From the NCBI GenBank assembly GCA_015501605.1, contig JADNRZ010000009.1, positions 434,001 through 498,000 on the forward strand: 64,000 nucleotides of DNA, written 5' to 3'. Under the pieces are notes generated by a model, which did no database searches, had not been told where the DNA came from, and worked only from the letters and a program-made list of their open reading frames with translations. Origin of the DNA: Panaeolus papilionaceus (lineage: Eukaryota > Basidiomycota > Agaricomycetes > Agaricales). Each line of letters starts with the position of its first letter. Position 1 is the first letter of the stretch. Below are positions 1 to 13,202 of this stretch, piece by piece. The position numbers and the translations under genes were made by a program.

Positions 1-968
1 TGTCATCCTCTTCCAGAACTCATCCAGACATTTGCGCGAGCCCAAGGGACTTCGGTGGCCAGTATGCATAGTGAGCACTTTGAGATGTTGTAGGTGTGGA
101 AGCAACGGGAGTGCAGACTCGCACATCTTGATGGTGACATTTTGTAGGCTAAAGCATACACCCGCTTTTTCCAGTAGTGCCATCATCTCATCTACGCCGC
201 TATAATATGTCGATTGTGACATGAGAAGGAATAGATCACGGAGAGCCGGCGACTGAGCAAGTGCTTGTCCGATGTCGTAGATGGTCATGTCTGCGGGTGT
301 GCTGGTGAGGTACGCGTTATAAGAAATGGTCTCTAGATTATGAAAGCGCCGCAAGATAGGCATTGAAGCGCAGTTGTTGAGAATAACTTCCAGAGACGAG
401 AGCTCGGGATACGATGAGAGGATGGTGCCCATTTGGCCCAAGAGCTCTGGATCATGGTCATTGAGTTTCCACCTTCACAAAGAAAAAGCAAAGGTTAAAT
501 GCAAGACTTTAGTCGTTTAAAAAAGTATAGCTGTATAGCGAGACTCACCGAATCTCCCTTATTTTCACAAGAGAAGAGAGAGCCGTAAGAAGAGCCTCAT
601 GGTCAACATCCACAAATTCCGAAATATGCTGGTCAGTCTCGCCAAAGGGTGGAATATGATCGTGAACTAGATTCAGCTTCCTGATAGCGTGGACAGGGGG
701 TTTGTGCACTGATGATCGACCAGATAGAATATCAATCACTTCCGTAAAGTTTTCTTTCTTTGTATCAATATTGACTTTATTGACCACCACCAGCGCAAAG
801 ATGTTTGCTAGTGTCTTGCATGTCAGACGCATGCTTTTACACTCGTTTCGGTCGAGCTAATGAGCAATGAGCACTGATTTTTCAAAGGGGATATGCAGAC
901 AGCCGTGTAAGACACACATATTGAGAGAGATGGAGTAGAAGCTCAGGATAAAGGGATAAAAAAGACAT
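1..968 (-). CDS. F-box/leucine-rich-type protein, 3' part outside window
   Basis: Exons on the minus strand fit 968..918, 856..549 and 472..<1, with introns of 61 bp (917..857) and 76 bp (548..473). The first exon reads MSFLSLYPELLLHLSQY and joins in phase to LDRNECKSMRLTCKTLANIF. That matches the start of an F-box (PELL..I/L, then LRLTCKxL), the Skp1-binding motif of SCF ubiquitin ligase substrate receptors. The rest has leucine-rich stretches such as SSYPELSSLEVILNNC and LPHLQHLKVLTMHTG, like the irregular repeats behind F-boxes in Agaricomycete paralogues. The frame is open to the window edge, so the C-terminus is missing. An in-frame start further upstream was not found. The substrate cannot be inferred. 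F-box assignment is by motif only. Confidence 0.72.
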
Positions 969-1452
969 ATTGTGGTTAGCGACTGTGTGCAAGGTTTCAA
1001 GGTAGCGCAAGGAGAGGACGGCGACGATTGACTGGGAATTTGCACCTCAGACATTGTCATCTGATACTAGGTTGCTAATCAGGAGCTGCGAGTCGTCCTT
1101 GAAAGAACTGCCACCGCGTTTATCAGTGTTCAATTATTCTCACGAATTGTTGAAGAAACCGAGAAACCTCCAGCCTTGTACACCAATCGTCGCACATCTA
1201 ATAATCTATGCTATGAATTACATGCACATTAAACTACAATCAAAAGAATGAGCACACGTCGGCGAAGTGGTGCGCATTGGGCTATTCATATCTGTTGTTT
1301 GAATGTCAATTTCATGGATGGGCAATGCCAGGCAGTGCAGGTAGAGAGACGGAGAATTGAAAGCATGACATATCGAGTACATGATACATAAGCTGGCTGC
1401 TGCTGCCTACCTTTTCTCTTCTCCTAGGAAAGCTAATTGCTAAACTGTTACA
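969..1452. other. Intergenic, divergent promoter region
   Basis: This 484-bp gap lies between the divergently read F-box gene and the TPR-CHAT gene and should hold both promoters. I see no convincing TATA box, no RNA gene and no repeat. Short open frames here look like chance. Confidence 0.5.
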
Positions 1453-4400
1453 ATGGACGACAGAAACACCGATAACGCAGTCGGGCATTCATCCCCATTG
1501 GCCCCAGAGGAATCTACTATGCCACCGGTGTCTTTCCTTCAGCAATCATTTGAACTAATGACGGGACGGGAAGCACCAGCGGAGGTTTGATTCAGGACCT
1601 CGACACCAAACATATGTGGTTGCTGACCTCTGATTCATAGTACGTTGAAGCCCTTCAATCGGGTCACCTTCTTGCGGGATCAATACAACTCCTAGCAGAG
1701 ACAATCGGCGAGGTCACCCCTACGGAAGAAGTCAGACGTGCCATTGAAATGGCAGAATTCATGAGGCAAACTATCCCGACCAGCTCAGAGGAGGAGACGG
1801 CCGAAGTCTGCGATCGGCTGGGTTACATGAAGGCCTTTCTGTTCAAAGCCACTGGCATTCATTCTGTGATAGATGACGCTATTGTGCTGGGACGTCAAGC
1901 CGTAGCCTCCACCCCCATGTCCCATACTAAACGAGCAACGAGGTTGGACAACCTTGGGTTCAGTTTATCCTCTCGATATCGCTCAACTGATAACTTGGAT
2001 GATCTTCAAGAGTCAATTAAACTAGCCAAGGAATCGCTCGAAGCCGCATCTTCAACACATCCAGATCGCGACATGTACCTCATCAACCTCTCCGCCAGGC
2101 TCATAGAACGGCATCAGAAAACGGCACAGTCGAAGGACTTGGATGAGGCGATTGATATGGCCTATCAAGTTTTGCGTGCGATGAAGTCAGATGCTCCTCA
2201 TCGTGGTGTGACCCTATGCAATCTCACCACTTTGCTTTTCATTAAATTTGAGCAAACTGGGTTTCGCCGCGACTTGGATGAAGCACTCCGGATTGCGCAT
2301 CTGGCGCAGTCATGCTCAAATCTTACAGGGGAGGCCAGGGCTCTTATATTGTCCAGTTTGGCGTCTTTGCACGCTGCAAGATACCACATCACTGGTAACA
2401 GTCAAGATTTACAAGATTCCGCCACATATTCCAGCCAATCTGCCCAAACAACACAGCCTTTCACGTCTGACCGCAGAACTCGGATGCTTGCAAATACTCA
2501 ACACCTCTCAGAGCTCTACCGGACCACACTGACAGAGGAAGATATGGACCGCGCTCTTATAAGCCTATCTGAAGCAATACAGGAGCATCGACGAAACCCA
2601 TATCGTGGCCAAGAAGCAAATGCGCTTTACCTCTGTTATACTTTTGTGTATGGCCAGCGTTTCTTGGGCACTCCCAACATCGAGGATTGGCTGAGAGTGA
2701 TCGATGGGGTTATACATCTGCTGAGTAATCCTTTCTTCGTCGAAACAAGAGCACCCAAGGACTTCGACCACCGACAAGAGATTTTAAGACGGGTGGAAAT
2801 ACATAGGGCACGTTTTCATGTGGTGATCGAGGAACTGGATGAGGTGCAGGTCGATATAGATACTTCACTGGGGGATCTTTCCTTATTGTCCCCTATGGCT
2901 GGCAGAATCCTCTCCGCGATGCACGAAGAATACGGAAAGATGATAGGGGAAAGTAACCCTGTGGATACGATTATCAGGATTATAGATGGTCCTGTCAAAA
3001 TACGCTTTGACGACATCGATCCAGCCGAATTCGCACAAGATACGAACCTTCCCCGAGATGTTTTTTCTTTCGGGTTGAAGTCCATACAAATCAGCAGGAC
3101 GATTAATGTACCAACCGCGGCAATAGATAATCTTACCCGGAAGAAGCAAGACGACGAGGAGCAGGAAATCAACAAACTATTGGATATGCGGGGAGCATCG
3201 AACTCTCTCGACATATTTTCAGTAGAAGCCCTCTTAAAGCTTTCTCGCTTTCACGCCAATCTCTATGCATCCTCTCAACAACAAGGGGACCTGGAGACTG
3301 CTATCCAGTCTTCGGAAACATGCCTACAACGACTGGACAAAACTGATCCACACCGTGCCTCTACGCTCTGTGCACTCGTCAAACTCTACGAAAGCAAGTA
3401 CGCTGCCAGCCAAAATCCCTTCGATTTACAATACATCATCCGGTACTCGGAGATGGCACTTCAAGATTCTAACCTCGACCAGAAGGACCTTCTTTCCATT
3501 CTCCCAAAATTCTCTTCAGCCGCTCGACTCTCGTTCCAACAATCCTCCGACATTGCCGAACTGGACAAAGCAGCCAACGCCATAAAATTGGCCATTGAGC
3601 TGAGCCCCTCGGCGATGGATGCTACACTTCCGTACACATTCGCTATGACACTCAAGACGAGATATCAGACAACAGGGGAGTTCAAAATTCTCGACATGGC
3701 AGCACAAATGATGGAGCAAGCGCTTGCGTTGGCAAAACGGGACAGAGATCTATTTGCAGCAGTCCAGATGTCTGTAAACTACGCTCTTATCCTCAGACTT
3801 CGCTTCCTGCAAACCCGTGTGCTCGACGACATCAATCTAGCGCTGAGCATGTTGCAGCATGCTCTGAACGCTTTTACGGAGCCTCTTCAACGACTCAGCG
3901 TCCTGAATAACCTCACGCTTATCTTGGATGCCCGCTACCGCGCCACGGATGACGGTAATAACATCGACTCGGGGATAGAGTACGCAGAGGAAGCACTTGC
4001 GATCCTCATGTCCATGGAAGGCGCCGACCACCTCAATACTGCACACGCCGCAGTCCTCACCAACTTGGCCAACTCGCTCTCCATACGCTTCTCGCTGACA
4101 CAGGATCCCTCCGATATCGACCAAGCAATTGAATATGGGACCCAAGCGCTTTCGTTCGCAACCTCTGCTTCACAGGGCCCGCAGAACTCGGATTTGAGTG
4201 GTTTGTTCCGGGCGAGATACCGAAGTACGAAACAGCGAGAAGATTTGGATTCTGCGATCTTGCATGCTGCAGAAGCACTGGAATATCTTTCGGAATCACA
4301 CCCTCTTCGACCATTGGCGTTGACACAGATGGCGTTATATTGGCTCGATCAGGAGGATCCAAGCAACATTGATGATGCAGTCGCATGTTTAAACGAAGCG

Positions 4401-6008
4401 TTCAACTGTACGACTGCGTCCCCGGGAGATAGGATTCGGGCGGCTCAACTTGCTGCCAAACATCTCGTGCATGGGCAGAAAGTGCGGGAGGCTGCGTCAT
4501 TGCTCGAAAGAGCGGTGAGATTGATGCCTGAGCTCGGCGCGAAGTGGGGTAGTTCAAAGGAACGTCAGCAAAGTGTTGTGCTGTGTCATGGGTTCCCTGC
4601 GAATGCGGCGATGGTGGCACTCGAGGCGGGTTTAGACCCATCTTTGGCGTTGCAGACTCTCGAGCTGGGGCGGGGAATTATTATGGGGTCGATGATGGAT
4701 TATCGTAGGGAGGTTCCAGCCATAAAAGATGGCGCTGCGAAGGGGATGGAAGAGTTGATCAAGGCGTTTAACCACGCGAGGATGAGGGTGGATGATGCAG
4801 AACCTGGTCACGAGAGGCGAGCCTCGATTGAAGAGATGGATAGAAGATTGGAGGCTATTCGCGCGCAGCCTGGATATGAAGACTTTCTTGCTTTGCCTAC
4901 ATCAGATGATTTCTTGCGACTCGCGAAGGATGGACCCATCGTTGTGGTGCTGACGAGCGAGCTTATCGACCATGGTGCCGCCATCTTGGTGACTCCGACT
5001 AAAATAAATAGCATTCGGTTACCCCTCCTCACCCATGATGAAGCAACCCGAAGGATGCATGATTTGACGGAGAATATATTGGATTTGGCACAGGGAGCAT
5101 GGAATCAACGGAATCAGGACATGTTCAAACTGTTGAAGTGGCTTTGGGAGGCTGCTGTCGCGCCTGTTTGTGGTCCCAATGGGCTTGATGTTCTTCATGA
5201 GGGAGGTAACCTTGCCCGTCTGCGATGGGTAGGTGTAGGTGTTTTATCCAAAGCCCCATTCCACATAGCGGGCAACTATGCACTCAAGACGCCCAATGAT
5301 AGGATCACGAAATACGCCATCTCTTCCTATGCTCCTTCTCTTCGCGCTCTATTGTACGCCAGCGACAGAATGCCAAAACAATACCTCCACCACAAAGTCG
5401 ACACGAGCATATTGTTGACGAAAATAGCGGATGCAGAAGGAGTTGAACCATTAGAAAACGTGGAGAAGGAGATAAACGCGATACAGAAGGTTTCCGATTC
5501 TGTGCCGATGCAGTCTCTTGTTTTGGATTCGCCCTCAGCCAAAGAGATTCTCCAGCAACTTCCACTACACAACCTCGTGCATTTCGCTTGTCACGCAGTT
5601 GCAGACCCCACCGACCCTTCAGAGAGCCATCTTATCCTTGCCAATGGACGACTAAGAGTTGGAGATATTGTGAGGGCTCATGCAGCGGAACCAGACGTCG
5701 CGTTCCTTTCTGCATGCTCGACGGCGGAAACTCAAGATGTGAGATTGGCGGATGAATCTATTCATATTGCAAGCGGCTTCTTGATGGTTGGGTTTAAACA
5801 CGTCGTTGGTACTTTGTGGCAGGCACCCGATAAGATATGTATGAAGGTGGCGGAGCTGTTTTATCGTCGATTGCTTTGCGACGAAGGTGTTGATTGGGAT
5901 GGTCGATGGAAGGTTGCTGAAGCGTTGCATGCTGCTACAACGGAAGCTCAGAATAGACTTCCTGGATCACCTTTAGGATGGGGACCTTTTGTTGCTTTTG
6001 GAGCATGA
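1453..6008 (+). CDS. TPR-CHAT protein (predicted caspase-like cysteine peptidase), 1499 aa
   Basis: Two exons: 1453..1584 and 1641..6008, split by a 56-bp phase-0 intron. The 44-residue first exon is not in the long open frame but joins it exactly, so I start at 1453. Residues about 80-950 are tetratricopeptide-like helical repeats, many with the signature RYRxTxxxxDLDxAI (for example SRYRSTDNLDDLQESI, RYRATDDGNNIDSGI, RYRSTKQREDLDSAI). The last ~300 residues form a CHAT domain (caspase HetF associated with TPRs). The expected catalytic His is in VHFACHAVADP (about H1362) and the Cys in FLSACSTAE (about C1403), followed by the typical GTLWQ segment. Both residues are present, so peptidase activity is plausible. 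Related TPR-CHAT proteins include bacterial CRISPR-linked peptidases; the fungal family is expanded in Agaricomycetes with unknown roles. No signal peptide or membrane segment is seen. Substrate and activator are unknown. Confidence 0.9.
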
Positions 6009-6325
6009 GTTTTAAATACGAGTAGTTAAATAATGTAATACCAGTTGAATATTTTGTCTAGTTTCTGTATAAGTCGCACGCAGGACTTGTTACACGTGTA
6101 TGTTCCTGATGAATCCAACGAGATTTCCAAAAATAGCCATCTTGCAATTCAATCCCGTTGTTCTTGGTTCTCGGTCAATCGACGTGTCCAGACGTGTTCG
6201 TATTTTTATTTCTCGTTTTTTAAATTCTGATTTAAACATTAATTATTTACTTTTCTTTACTTAGCTCTATATTCTGGCTATCAAACCATACAAAGCAGCC
6301 AGATTGCTGCGCTGTCAAGCTCAGC
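6009..6325. other. Intergenic spacer
   Basis: A 317-bp AT-rich spacer holding the 3' end of the TPR-CHAT gene and the promoter of the SUN-domain gene. No distinct motif was recognised. Confidence 0.5.
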
Positions 6326-9300
6326 ATGCTGTCTCTTCTTCCAACCACCTTAATCGCCCTTCTTCTTTCCTTGCCAGCCTTTGCAGAGCCTGTAACACCT
6401 AATGACGCGCTACGGCATCTGGCTTTACAAGCACCAAAGCCCGTTGAACATCCGATATGCTGTCTTAAACCATTGACACCGTTAGAGCCAATGGACGACG
6501 AGATTCTGCTGTCATTTGAAGAGTGGAAGAAGAAGCAGTTTGTGTTGCAGACAGAAGCGCCTGAAAACAAGGGTGGAACAGCAACGCCTCCAATATCCAC
6601 GGAACTAGGGACAGGAACCGAAGCGAATAGCGATGGAGAGGCAGTCATTATACCTTCTGGTGCCAACGCATCAGGCTCCCCCACACCAGCTCAGGCTTCA
6701 GGTCAATGGGCAGGGCTCTCACCCCATTTCAGAGTCCCTTTGACAGATAGGTTCAACTATGCAAGCTTAGATTGCTCTGCGCGCGTTCATATGTCTCACC
6801 GATCAGCGAAGTCCGCCTCGTCCATTCTATCCTCCAAGAAGGACCGGTACATGCTGAGTCCATGTAATACTCGAAACGAGAAGCAATTTGTGGTCGTCGA
6901 ACTCTGCGACGATATTCGTATCGATACTGTCCAGCTGGCTAACTTCGAATTCTTCAGCGGGGTTTTCAAGGACTTTACGGTTAGCGTCGCTAGGACTTAT
7001 AGCACCGACAAAGATGGCTGGACAATTGTGGGCACATATAGGGCGAAGAATATCCGTGGTGTCCAGTCTTTCCACCCGCCAACGTCTTTACATGACTTCT
7101 ATCGTTACCTACGGATCGACTTCGAATCACATTACGGTAGCGAATATTATTGCCCTATCTCCCTTCTCCGGGTTTACGGCCTGACGCATCTGGAACAGTG
7201 GAAGTGGGATATCTGGGAGGCTGAAAGTCGAGCCAAGGCGGAATACGAGAGTCAGCTCCGCCATGCTCTTCCTGCCGAAGGAACCGTTGATACCCCTGTC
7301 TTCTCTAGTGTCGTCATAACCACACCTCCCGTCGGCCATATACCTGTCAATGATCAAAATATTTCCAACAGTATTGAAGGACAACCCCACGTTCAAGCTG
7401 ACAAGGGCGATAATTCTGACTCTGTTACATCTGCCTCGTCACATTCAACCGACTCGAATTTAGTTCCTACACCTGACACCAATCAACAGCCACCACCTCC
7501 CTCTGATTCTATACACGACCATGTTGAACCAAACAACCCCCCCGACCAACAAAGCGAGACCACACCTCCACCTGAACCATCAGGAAGACATTCCACCGAC
7601 ACTTTCGCATCTTCGTCCGCGCAAGCCACATCACCAGAAACACCTATACATTCCCAAACACCTCCAGTCATCTCTCCGTCATCTTCTATTAATTTATCTA
7701 TCAAACCATCACCATCATCCGAGAACGTCAGTAGTCCTAGTCCCCATGCAAACCCGAACACTCCCGACGGGTCTATTATCATTACTTCAGCACCAATAAC
7801 TGTTCCACCTTCACCTCCACCTACTCCTACCATCATACTTACATCTGGGTCACCCTCCATCTCTGTGATCCCAATAATCCAATCTTCAATCGTCCCGACG
7901 TCAAAGGGTGGTGAAAGTATTTACCGGACCATCATGAATCGTTTAACGGCAGTAGAGTCGAATCACACACTCTATTCGCGCTATATCGAGCAGCAAAATA
8001 GTGCGATACGGGATGTCATCAAGAGATTGGGCGAGGATATAGGAAGACTCGAAGGAATCGTGAGTTTTTCCTATTCTTTACCACATGGGTCAATATTCAC
8101 GGTGGCATGTCCCAGAACCGGGGTCAAGCAATGATGTATCAACGAGCTTTCAACGATTGGGAGCACCAGAGGTATCAGTTACAAATGGACTATGGGGATC
8201 TTGCCTCTCGCGTCGAAAAGCTATCTGAGGAGGTGAGTTATGTTCGCCTTACAGCCTGTAATCGCGCTCTGAATTTATTTGCGTAGATTCTCCTCGAGAA
8301 ACGGCTTGGTTTCGCTCAACTATGCATCCTACTCGCCGTTCTGGTCTTCATGGGTTTGACAAGAGGTTCACGAGCTGAAACCGTGATTGAGCGACCTTCA
8401 GCAGCTGTCAACGGTTCTGTTAGAGAATGGGGAAGACGGCACTTGAGGCTTAGCAGTGACTGGAAAAATGGTTTCCGTGGAAGCAATGTCCCAACTCCCC
8501 GTCCTCGTTCACCTGAACGTGATGCCAGCGTTGTGCAGAGCGCCGTGTTGAGCCGAAAGAAGACAGCATCTGGGAGGTTGGTACCGCCACCTCTTCAGTT
8601 AGGTGTGCATCAACAACCATTGTCTCTTGTGCGAGGCGTTTTCTAATCAGAATTATAGACCACGACGAGAGAGCAGTCTTCCCGACAGGTGCAAGTGCAA
8701 GACATCAAAAAGAAAACATCGCACCAAGCCACCTGAACACAGCTCCCATTTCTTTCCCTGTTGCTGGCGATTATTTCCAACGGCCTCGTACCATCTCGAA
8801 TCCACGCTCCAGAGCACCTTCATTAAAATCTACAAATGCTGGCCGCAGGACTCAACATCTCGTGCAACCAAAACCTATAACACCCACCAGAGCCTCTTGG
8901 AGAGCGCTTAGCTATGGACTACAGCGATCAAATTCGCAAGGGGCAGCACCAGTAGCACTAGGAGGCATGCCACACAGTGGATCATGGAACGCGGGGGTGC
9001 ATGCTCCCAAAAGCGCGAGGCGATGGGCAAGGACTGCACATTTACACGAAGTAAAGAGTGCCAGCCTGTTACCTGCAACTGCGAGATTAAACGCAGCAGC
9101 TCGCGACGATGAAGATCAGGAAAGCAGGGACCGCGATATGACACCGAGAGGCCTCGATTTCGATAAGGCCTTACGGAGAAAAGACCCAAAGCAGAGTGAG
9201 GACGATGAAAACGCGCAGCCGTATTTGACGAGCCTCCGCAAATCGCGCCAATCACAGGCGGACAGCGAGGTTGAGAAGGCGGGTCCGGGTGGTTTCCCGT

Positions 9301-9500
9301 TCCCTCAATTTGAGAATACAGAGGAGGTGCTGGCAGGAACGAAGCAGAGGTCGAGTTTGCTGCTTCAGGTAGACGCAGACGCTTTATATGCCAATGGGAA
9401 TGGGAAGGAGATTCCGGTTGTCGATGAAGGAGAGGGAGACGGGGATCCCTGGGTCGATACAGACAGTGCTGATAATTCGGACTATGACCCTCTGATATGA
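6326..9500 (+). CDS. Slp1/SUCO-like SUN-domain protein of the ER, 1002 aa
   Basis: Four exons: 6326..8059, 8116..8232, 8287..8602 and 8659..9500; all junctions keep phase and give about 1002 aa. Residues 1-20 (MLSLLPTTLIALLLSLPAFA) are a signal peptide. A SUN-like domain spans about 135-270, with segments typical of the Slp1 branch: FNYASLDCSARV, NEKQFVVVELCDD and LANFEFFSGVFKDFTVS. A long Ser/Thr/Pro-rich linker follows (about 330-550), then a coiled-coil-like stretch and one membrane segment at about 624-642 (GFAQLCILLAVLVFMGL). The C-terminal tail of about 360 residues is charged and low in complexity. Yeast Slp1 works with Emp65 in the ER to protect soluble proteins from degradation; the same role here is inference. 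The topology (signal peptide, luminal SUN, one C-terminal membrane span) fits that family better than nuclear-envelope Sad1. Confidence 0.85.
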
Positions 9501-10679
9501 TGCAATTCATCCTTTGTTTCATCTCATTGGTTTGACTTTCTTACAGAGGTTAATGTGAACTGTGAACCCTTTCCTCTTTGTTTCCTCATTTCTTTTCAGG
9601 TTTCAAGCCCTTTGGCGTTAGGGTGGCTTTTGGAACGATCGATACGGTGGAAACAGGCGTCGTCAGAAATAGGACATCAAAAGCGGCGAGTTGGCTGTAT
9701 GTTGGATGACCGTTCGAAGCCGCTTAAACGCCAGGTAACATTTGTTGGCGACTCTTTGACAATCGTTCGAGAGGACATGTGGCTACGGGCTTCTTTGACG
9801 CTGAGATCCTCGTGCATGTCGTTACTGCTATGGTCAAATGACACAACTACGACTTTGTTTTTTGACCAGGGGCCACTGAAAATACATCAGCGCTATCGCG
9901 CCCCGATGGGTACCTGGAAGTTCTGGTCCTTTCATAACGTCGGGCCTGAGCTGTTTATAGTGCTAGTTCAAATAGAATCACACAAAAGTCTCTTGCAACA
10001 ATGCAAGTAACGATATTTATCATTCCGAACGTTTCGGAAACCTGTAGAACGCTGCTGAGCGACTTGAAATATTTCTGAATCTCTGCGTCGTTTACAACGC
10101 GCCGGATGTGTATCGGTGGTGTCGGTGGCCAGGCACTACGGTCAGAGAAACAAGACATGAAAGTCGTTAAAGAATCTATTTGCACACATAGCTGTTTATT
10201 TTGTATTTTCGCTTCTGCGGCGAGTGTGGTTGGTATGCATAATGGATGATAAGATGGGATATGACACTGATGGGGTCGATGCACAACAGCATATTTGGCG
10301 AATGTTAGCGTTCTCACCGATTACCACCACCTGGTCACCATTAACCCTTTAACCGCACTGATACATGTGGATACTGCTTCTCTGTCGTTGAGAAATTCAT
10401 AACAAAGTCAAATGACTGAAGCTTCGATGGCCAAGGTTTTAAAAATAAAACATTGATACTTTCTGCATCGGCCCTGCTCCTGGCTCCAACTCGGTTGCAC
10501 ATCAATCTTACATTCCTGTTGGGACTAACGTTCGTTGTAGCCACAAGGGCGGACGATACTTGAACGGTACATATACTTCTATTTATTCACATCACAACGG
10601 GCTTCTTACTACCTTCGTTCCTTCTTCTCTCCCTGCAAGTTAGCCATTGACAGCACCATAGGTAACAAAAGCTTGCACA
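9501..10679. other. Intergenic, promoter of the GH20 gene at its right end
   Basis: About 1.18 kb with no supported gene. An open frame of 151 codons at 9555..10010 shows no recognisable domain, and I reject it. The right end should hold the hexosaminidase promoter; a pyrimidine-rich tract lies near 10610-10635. Confidence 0.45.
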
Positions 10680-12875
10680 ATGCGCCTTGCCTCTAGTCTA
10701 GTCACAATCTCCCTGCTTTTATGCAGCCTCAGCACTGATTCAGTACTCGCATTATGGCCCCAACCTCGTCAAATCACCACAGGAGCAACCGCATTGCGGC
10801 TTGCCAACAATTTTGATATCAAGTTCTCAGGAAAAGGCCAACCTAAAGACCTTGCTGACGCCGTGAAGCGTACCAAGCAATACCTGGATAGTGATAAACT
10901 CCAAGCTCTCGTTCCGGACCGTGGAGCATCTTCTGCATCTGCTGTTCGCTCTGCGAAAACTCTTCGTGGGCTGACACTTTCTTTGACGTCTTCTGGCACT
11001 CCAAAGAGCATCTCGGAAGAGTCTATCGCGCCCCTTGAGGCTCGCGTGGAGGCTTACACTCTTACTATTCCCGCTGATGGCTCCGACGCGGTCCTGAAAG
11101 CCAATTCAACATTGGGATTGTTCAGAGGGCTGACAACGTTCAGCCAAATCTGGTATGAACTCAATGGAAACACTTATACCCTGCAAGCACCATTCAGCAT
11201 CTCGGATTCACCTGCTTATGTTTGTATTCGATTGATATTCGGAACTACATACGAGGGGCATAATTCTGACTTTCTTCATAGCCTTATCGTGGGTTGATGC
11301 TTGATACTGCCAGGAACTAGTACGTGTTTTAGTAGTTTTTGATTTTATGGTTCTGACGGATATTTTCAGCTTCCCTGTGGATGATATCAAGCGAACCCTG
11401 GATGCCATGAGCTGGGTCAAGGTACGCTCGTCCTGATTGCGCAGGACCTGTCTAACCAGGAGTTAAAAGATCAACACCTTCCACTGGCACGTCGTCGATT
11501 CTCAGTCATTCCCGCTTGTGGTTCCAGGCTTCGAAGCACTTTCTGCGAATGGTGCCTATAGTAAGGACCGAGTATATACTCCTGCAGATGTCCGGGAAAT
11601 TGTGGACTACGCTGCGGCTGTAAGTGTTGTCATGCTGTTATAATATCTAATTTAATTGCTTAAAAATAAATCGGCCACCAGAGGGGTATTGATGTCATTG
11701 CTGAAATTGACACCCCGGGACACACTGCAGTCATTGCAAAAACACACCCCGAGCATATCGCCTGCCCTGAAGCATCTCCTTGGACACAGTTTGCTAATGG
11801 TACATATAATCTAGGGCGTCTAGTATCGTGTCAAACTGATATTTTGTCTTTTATGATACTCACAGAACCACCTGCTGGCCAACTCCGTCTGGCTAGCAAA
11901 GCCACCACCGATTTCACAGCTAATCTTCTGACCTCTGCGTCAAAATTATTCAAGTCAAGCTATTTCGGAACTGGAGGAGACGAGATTAACGCAAACTGTT
12001 ACGCAAAAGATGGACCTACTCAAGCTGATCTTGGTACGTTGCCACGTCGTCTGGCTCAGCATCAATAACAGACTGACTGTGTCGATATAGCCGCCCAAGG
12101 CAAGACGTTTGACCAGGCGTTGGACACATTCACGCAAGCTACGCATACGGCTCTAAGGAAGGCAGGGAAGAGTGCCGTCGTCTGGGAAGGTACGTCGAAC
12201 GTAATATTTATCAAGTTGACACCTCTAACATACCTAATCTTCTAGAAATGCTTTTGGAACACCCTGTATCTCTTGCTAATGACACCCTCATCCTGTACGT
12301 GCCTTGCAAACCTGCCAGAGAGCCAATCTCACACCCCTTCGTGCAGAGTCTGGATCTCCGCCAATAATGTTGCCTCTGTTGCCCAGAAAGGATACAAAGT
12401 CATTCATGCCGCTAATGAGTTCTTCTACCTTGACTGTGGACATGGTGGATGGGTCGGTCAAAACCCCCTCGGAAACAGCTGGTGTGACCCCTTCAAGACA
12501 TGGCAGAAGGCCTACTCATTCGACCCACTTGCTGGCTTAACTTCCGACCAACATCACCTCATTACTGGCGGTATGTCCACATCCCCTCCCATAATTGCGC
12601 ATTTTAAAGACCATCTGACGTATTTCATTCATTTCAAAGGCCAGCATCTGCTCTGGACAGAGCAATCAGGACCAGCCAACCTCGATAGTGTCGTTTGGCC
12701 CCGTGCTGCATCGTCTGCAGAGGTCTTCTGGACAGGTCCTGGAGGGGATATAGGCAAGGCCCTGCCTAGGTTGCATGACCTTGCTTACAGGTACCAGCAG
12801 AGAGGTGTTAATGCTATTCCTCTGCAGCCTGAGTGGTGTGCTTTGAGGGCTGGTGCTTGCGATTTGAATGCATAA
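10680..12875 (+). CDS. Secreted beta-N-acetylhexosaminidase, GH20, 557 aa
   Basis: Ten exons: 10680..11219, 11282..11319, 11370..11421, 11470..11619, 11682..11799, 11866..12033, 12091..12189, 12246..12294, 12347..12570, 12640..12875. A signal peptide (MRLASSLVTISLLLCSLST..) is followed by the GH20b N-terminal domain and a GH20 barrel. Barrel hallmarks are YPYRGLMLDTARNY, NTFHWHVVDSQSFPL, IAEIDTPGHT and YFGTGGDEINANCY. The last carries the catalytic Asp-Glu pair (about D338-E339) of substrate-assisted hydrolysis. Late Trp-rich segments (QHLLWTEQSGPANLDSVVWP) also fit. The enzyme releases terminal GlcNAc or GalNAc from chitin oligomers and glycans, probably outside the cell for wall turnover or nutrition. 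Length is typical of fungal secreted hexosaminidases. I see no break. Confidence 0.93.
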
Positions 12876-13202
12876 ATCCACTCGAAGAATCCTTTATTTT
12901 GATTATCACTGCACAAATGTAAAATTATATGTTATGGTCGCATTAATGCCAGACCCTATTATACCTTTTATCGGTATTTGCGCCATCCTGGTTAATTGTA
13001 TTTGAGGGCTTGAGCTTGAGTTCAAACCAACCGAGTTGAGTGACGGCTTTCATGTAGTCGTCACGGATTGCCTTTTGCGGTGTCAAAATTCATTATCACA
13101 GGTCCGAAGGCACTGCAGCTAAGTTAGGTGGAGCAGTCATCGCGTCCGCTACTTTCTACTCTTTAGACCGTCATACCATAATACTTCATTGGATAACTAG
13201 CA
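12876..13202. other. Intergenic spacer
   Basis: A 327-bp spacer between the hexosaminidase stop and the Msp1-like start. Nothing distinct was recognised. Confidence 0.5.

Noticed and set aside
2816..3214. 132-codon antisense frame inside the TPR-CHAT gene
   Set aside because: Lies wholly within the TPR array; mirror of coding bias.
6247..6684. 145-codon antisense frame at the start of the SUN-domain gene
   Set aside because: It overlaps a well-supported signal peptide and exon on the other strand; a shadow frame.
9555..10010. 151-codon open frame downstream of the SUN-domain gene
   Set aside because: No domain, no splice or promoter support; composition does not look coding.
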